From contig NZ_JAAKEL010000006.1 of the NCBI RefSeq assembly GCF_011039205.1, positions 62,001 through 126,000 on the forward strand: a stretch of DNA of 64,000 nucleotides, read 5' to 3'. The position numbers were made by a program, and so were the translations under genes. Numbering within the stretch: the first letter of the stretch is position 1; each line of letters opens with the position of its first letter. The notes beneath the pieces were generated by a model that had not been told where the DNA came from, did no database searches, and worked only from the letters and a program-made list of their open reading frames with translations. Below, piece by piece: positions 62,515 to 64,000 of the stretch. Source of the stretch: Dysgonomonas sp. ZJ279 (GTDB lineage: Bacteria; Bacteroidota; Bacteroidia; Bacteroidales; Dysgonomonadaceae).

Positions 62515-63071
62515 TAAACGAAAAGCTACAAATACAAAGAATACTGAAGGGGGATACGTCCGCCTTCGGTCATTTTGTAGATACCTATCAGGATATGGCT
62601 ATAACCATTGCTTATCGTGTCTGTGGAAACAAACAGGATGCAGAAGATATAGTGCAAAATGCCTTTGTTAAAGCTTTTCATAATTTACATACATTCCGTT
62701 CCGACAGCAAATTCTCTACATGGTTCTACCGTATCGTCTACAATACAGCAATCAGCGAGATAAAGGGCACGAATTTCAATACCGAATTTGTCGATTACAT
62801 GCAAATGGAAACTGACAATTCATATTCTGATTGGGATACAATTGAGCAAATTGAAGAAAAAGAACGGAAAGCCAGTTTGAGTAAAGCAATGGATACACTG
62901 CCCAATGATGAGAGCCTCCTCCTTACTCTGTATTATCTTGATGAAAATTCGGTGAAAGATATTGTAAAGATAACAGGTCTGACCGAAGCAAATGTAAAAG
63001 TAAAACTCCATCGGGCACGAAAACGGCTTGGGGAAACAATAAATCAAATGGTACGGCAAGGAGAAATATAG
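62511..63071 (+). CDS. ECF-family RNA polymerase sigma factor (RpoE-like)
   Basis: A 186-residue sigma-70 factor with region 2 (YQDMAITIAYRVCGNKQDAEDIVQNAFVKAF, then STWFYRIVYNTAISEIKG) and region 4 (LPNDESLLLTLYYLDENSVKDIVKITGLTEANVKVKLHRARKRL). It is probably controlled by the membrane protein encoded next (63194-63562). It is the second ECF sigma gene in the window; they are not close copies. Confidence 0.93.
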   Translation: MINEKLQIQRILKGDTSAFGHFVDTYQDMAITIAYRVCGNKQDAEDIVQNAFVKAFHNLHTFRSDSKFSTWFYRIVYNTAISEIKGTNFNTEFVDYMQMETDNSYSDWDTIEQIEEKERKASLSKAMDTLPNDESLLLTLYYLDENSVKDIVKITGLTEANVKVKLHRARKRLGETINQMVRQGEI

Positions 63072-63193
63072 TTGAATAAAACTTTTAAACAACGTACTTA
63101 TTTATTACTTTAGCAATCACAATACTCAAAGGATGTTACAATTAGCAAGAAGTATAGCATTTTAAACATCTCACGATATTCAATACAACGGAC

Positions 63194-63562
63194 ATGAATG
63201 AAAACAATATAAACATGCAAGACGATAAATTAAAAGCACTTTTATCCGGAACAAAGATAAAAGCCAGCGACAATTTGAAGTTTAGGATCATGCAGCAAAT
63301 CAATACAGAAAAAGCATTGTCGAGAAAGAAAGCAACTCAATCTCGACCTGTACTAAGCAATATGTTCACTGTATTCGGCATCATGTATGCAATCATTGCT
63401 GTTATTGGTTTTGGAATATACTCTTCTGCCGGAATGGAGGGTCTGTCATCCACGTCTTTTTATATACCCGTAATACTGGTATCTTCCATCTGCGCAATGT
63501 ATTGGACAATAACCAGCATCGACGACCGACGACAATCCAAGAAACACATAAAAGAAAATTAA
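63194..63562 (+). CDS. Putative membrane regulator of the second ECF sigma factor
   Basis: A 122-residue protein with a soluble N-terminus (LKALLSGTKIKASDNLKFRIMQQI, an anti-sigma-like helical segment) and two membrane helices at about residues 58-76 and 86-104. It follows the sigma gene by 122 bases, an unusual gap in which nothing else is seen, and overlaps the next gene by one base (TAATG). Anti-sigma function is inferred from context. Confidence 0.7.
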   Translation: MNENNINMQDDKLKALLSGTKIKASDNLKFRIMQQINTEKALSRKKATQSRPVLSNMFTVFGIMYAIIAVIGFGIYSSAGMEGLSSTSFYIPVILVSSICAMYWTITSIDDRRQSKKHIKEN

Positions 63563-64000
63563 TGAAACAGACCTTACTACTTATTTTACTACTACCTTTC
63601 ATTTATTCGTGTAATCAAAAGCCAAAAACCGTTGCTGAAATCGGAGGAACAATTATAGATTGCAGGTTCAGCGACATGGCTCTCAACAACGAAACGCCTC
63701 AACAGATCACGTCGATATTGCAAGAGCGACTTCGCCACCTGGATGGTGCAATCACGCCCACTGTCAGTTACAACGAGTCAGATTCGGTATTCCATATTGA
63801 AATACCGGGACTTCCTTATTTAAGTGCTGAAATGCTCCTTGCTCATGGGCGAATGAATATTAGTGAGATATGCCAACTAGAAGATCTGATTAGATTGCAG
63901 AATGCAGCCAATTCGAAATGTATCGATTCATTGTTAAGTTATTACAATTACACTCGTGTTGATTTCAGACTCGGCTATATGCACACAGCTATATTGACCG
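63562..64000 (+). CDS. Lipoprotein with SecD P1-head-like sequence (3' end missing)
   Basis: A lipoprotein (lipobox FIYSCNQ, Cys near residue 17) that runs off the right edge after about 146 residues. The segment ITSILQERLRHLDGAITPTV, then FHIEIPGLPYLSAEMLL resembles the P1-head subdomain of SecD (pattern ILRNRI..LG...P.V.......I.VE.PG......A..LL). It starts one base inside the upstream membrane-protein stop, so it is part of the sigma operon. The relationship is a visual resemblance only; the rest of the protein is not in the window. Confidence 0.7.
   Translation, partial: MKQTLLLILLLPFIYSCNQKPKTVAEIGGTIIDCRFSDMALNNETPQQITSILQERLRHLDGAITPTVSYNESDSVFHIEIPGLPYLSAEMLLAHGRMNISEICQLEDLIRLQNAANSKCIDSLLSYYNYTRVDFRLGYMHTAILT

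Noticed and set aside
1-64000. tRNA, rRNA, CRISPR array, insertion sequence, prophage or restriction system
   Set aside because: No clover-leaf, rRNA segment, regularly spaced repeat, transposase or phage gene was recognised.

Overview
The window looks like chromosomal DNA of a Bacteroidales bacterium, most likely Dysgonomonas or a close relative in the Dysgonomonadaceae. Signs of this are the AT-rich sequence, SusC/SusD outer-membrane pairs, a one-protein hybrid two-component regulator, lipoproteins, a type IX-like C-terminal sorting domain, and many start regions preceded by the Bacteroidota promoter -7 box TAnnTTTG. The genus is an inference; no rRNA or other marker is present. I saw no tRNA, rRNA, CRISPR array, insertion sequence or prophage.

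Layout. 1-8.9 kb is mixed housekeeping: the 5' part of a YifB/ComM Mg-chelatase-like ATPase, a thioredoxin-like lipoprotein, a dipeptidyl peptidase IV, queD-queE (queuosine precursor), RNase Z, a tiny secreted protein ending in a sorting-like domain, an HD hydrolase and a zinc-ribbon membrane protein. 9-11.2 kb is a GH92 glycosidase, followed by a 160-bp nested inverted-repeat element. 11.4-39.5 kb is a carbohydrate-utilisation region. A minus-strand operon susC-susD-GH27/36-like-GH36-GH43-GH95 and a second minus-strand operon MFS sugar porter-DUF5107/TPR-GH36-aldose epimerase flank a plus-strand hybrid two-component regulator (HTCS). An AraC regulator diverges from the second operon, and a secreted endonuclease/phosphatase-like lipoprotein lies beyond it. 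A remnant of a sulfatase C-terminus marks the end of this region.

39.9-42.7 kb is an ECF sigma factor operon with a membrane anti-sigma-like protein and two beta-helix-like secreted proteins (DUF4097-like and DUF2807-like). 42.9-46.6 kb has a DUF4831-like protein, a CYTH protein paired with an unknown membrane protein, and two tiny proteins. 46.9-62 kb is housekeeping and envelope: waaA, gltX, a polysaccharide flippase, a 7TM-HD phosphodiesterase, a C1 peptidase, a cobalamin adenosyltransferase, a methyltransferase, an outer-membrane barrel, a LysM/PBP1 fusion, a PlsC acyltransferase and uvrB. 62.1-64 kb is a second ECF sigma locus cut off by the window edge.

How the genes work together. The strongest new observation is a 41-bp sequence, 37/41 identical, placed the same way and at the same distance from a -7-like box in front of both susC and the MFS operon. 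It contains two ATGTA half-sites exactly 21 bp apart, the spacing expected for an AraC-type DNA-binding domain. This suggests that the HTCS lying between the two operons switches on both: one for outer-membrane capture and periplasmic trimming of an alpha-galactose-containing glycan (with arabinose/xylose and fucose or L-galactose branches), the other for inner-membrane uptake and further handling of the released sugars. No endo-acting hydrolase and no separate surface glycan-binding protein are encoded, which points to an oligosaccharide or side-chain substrate.
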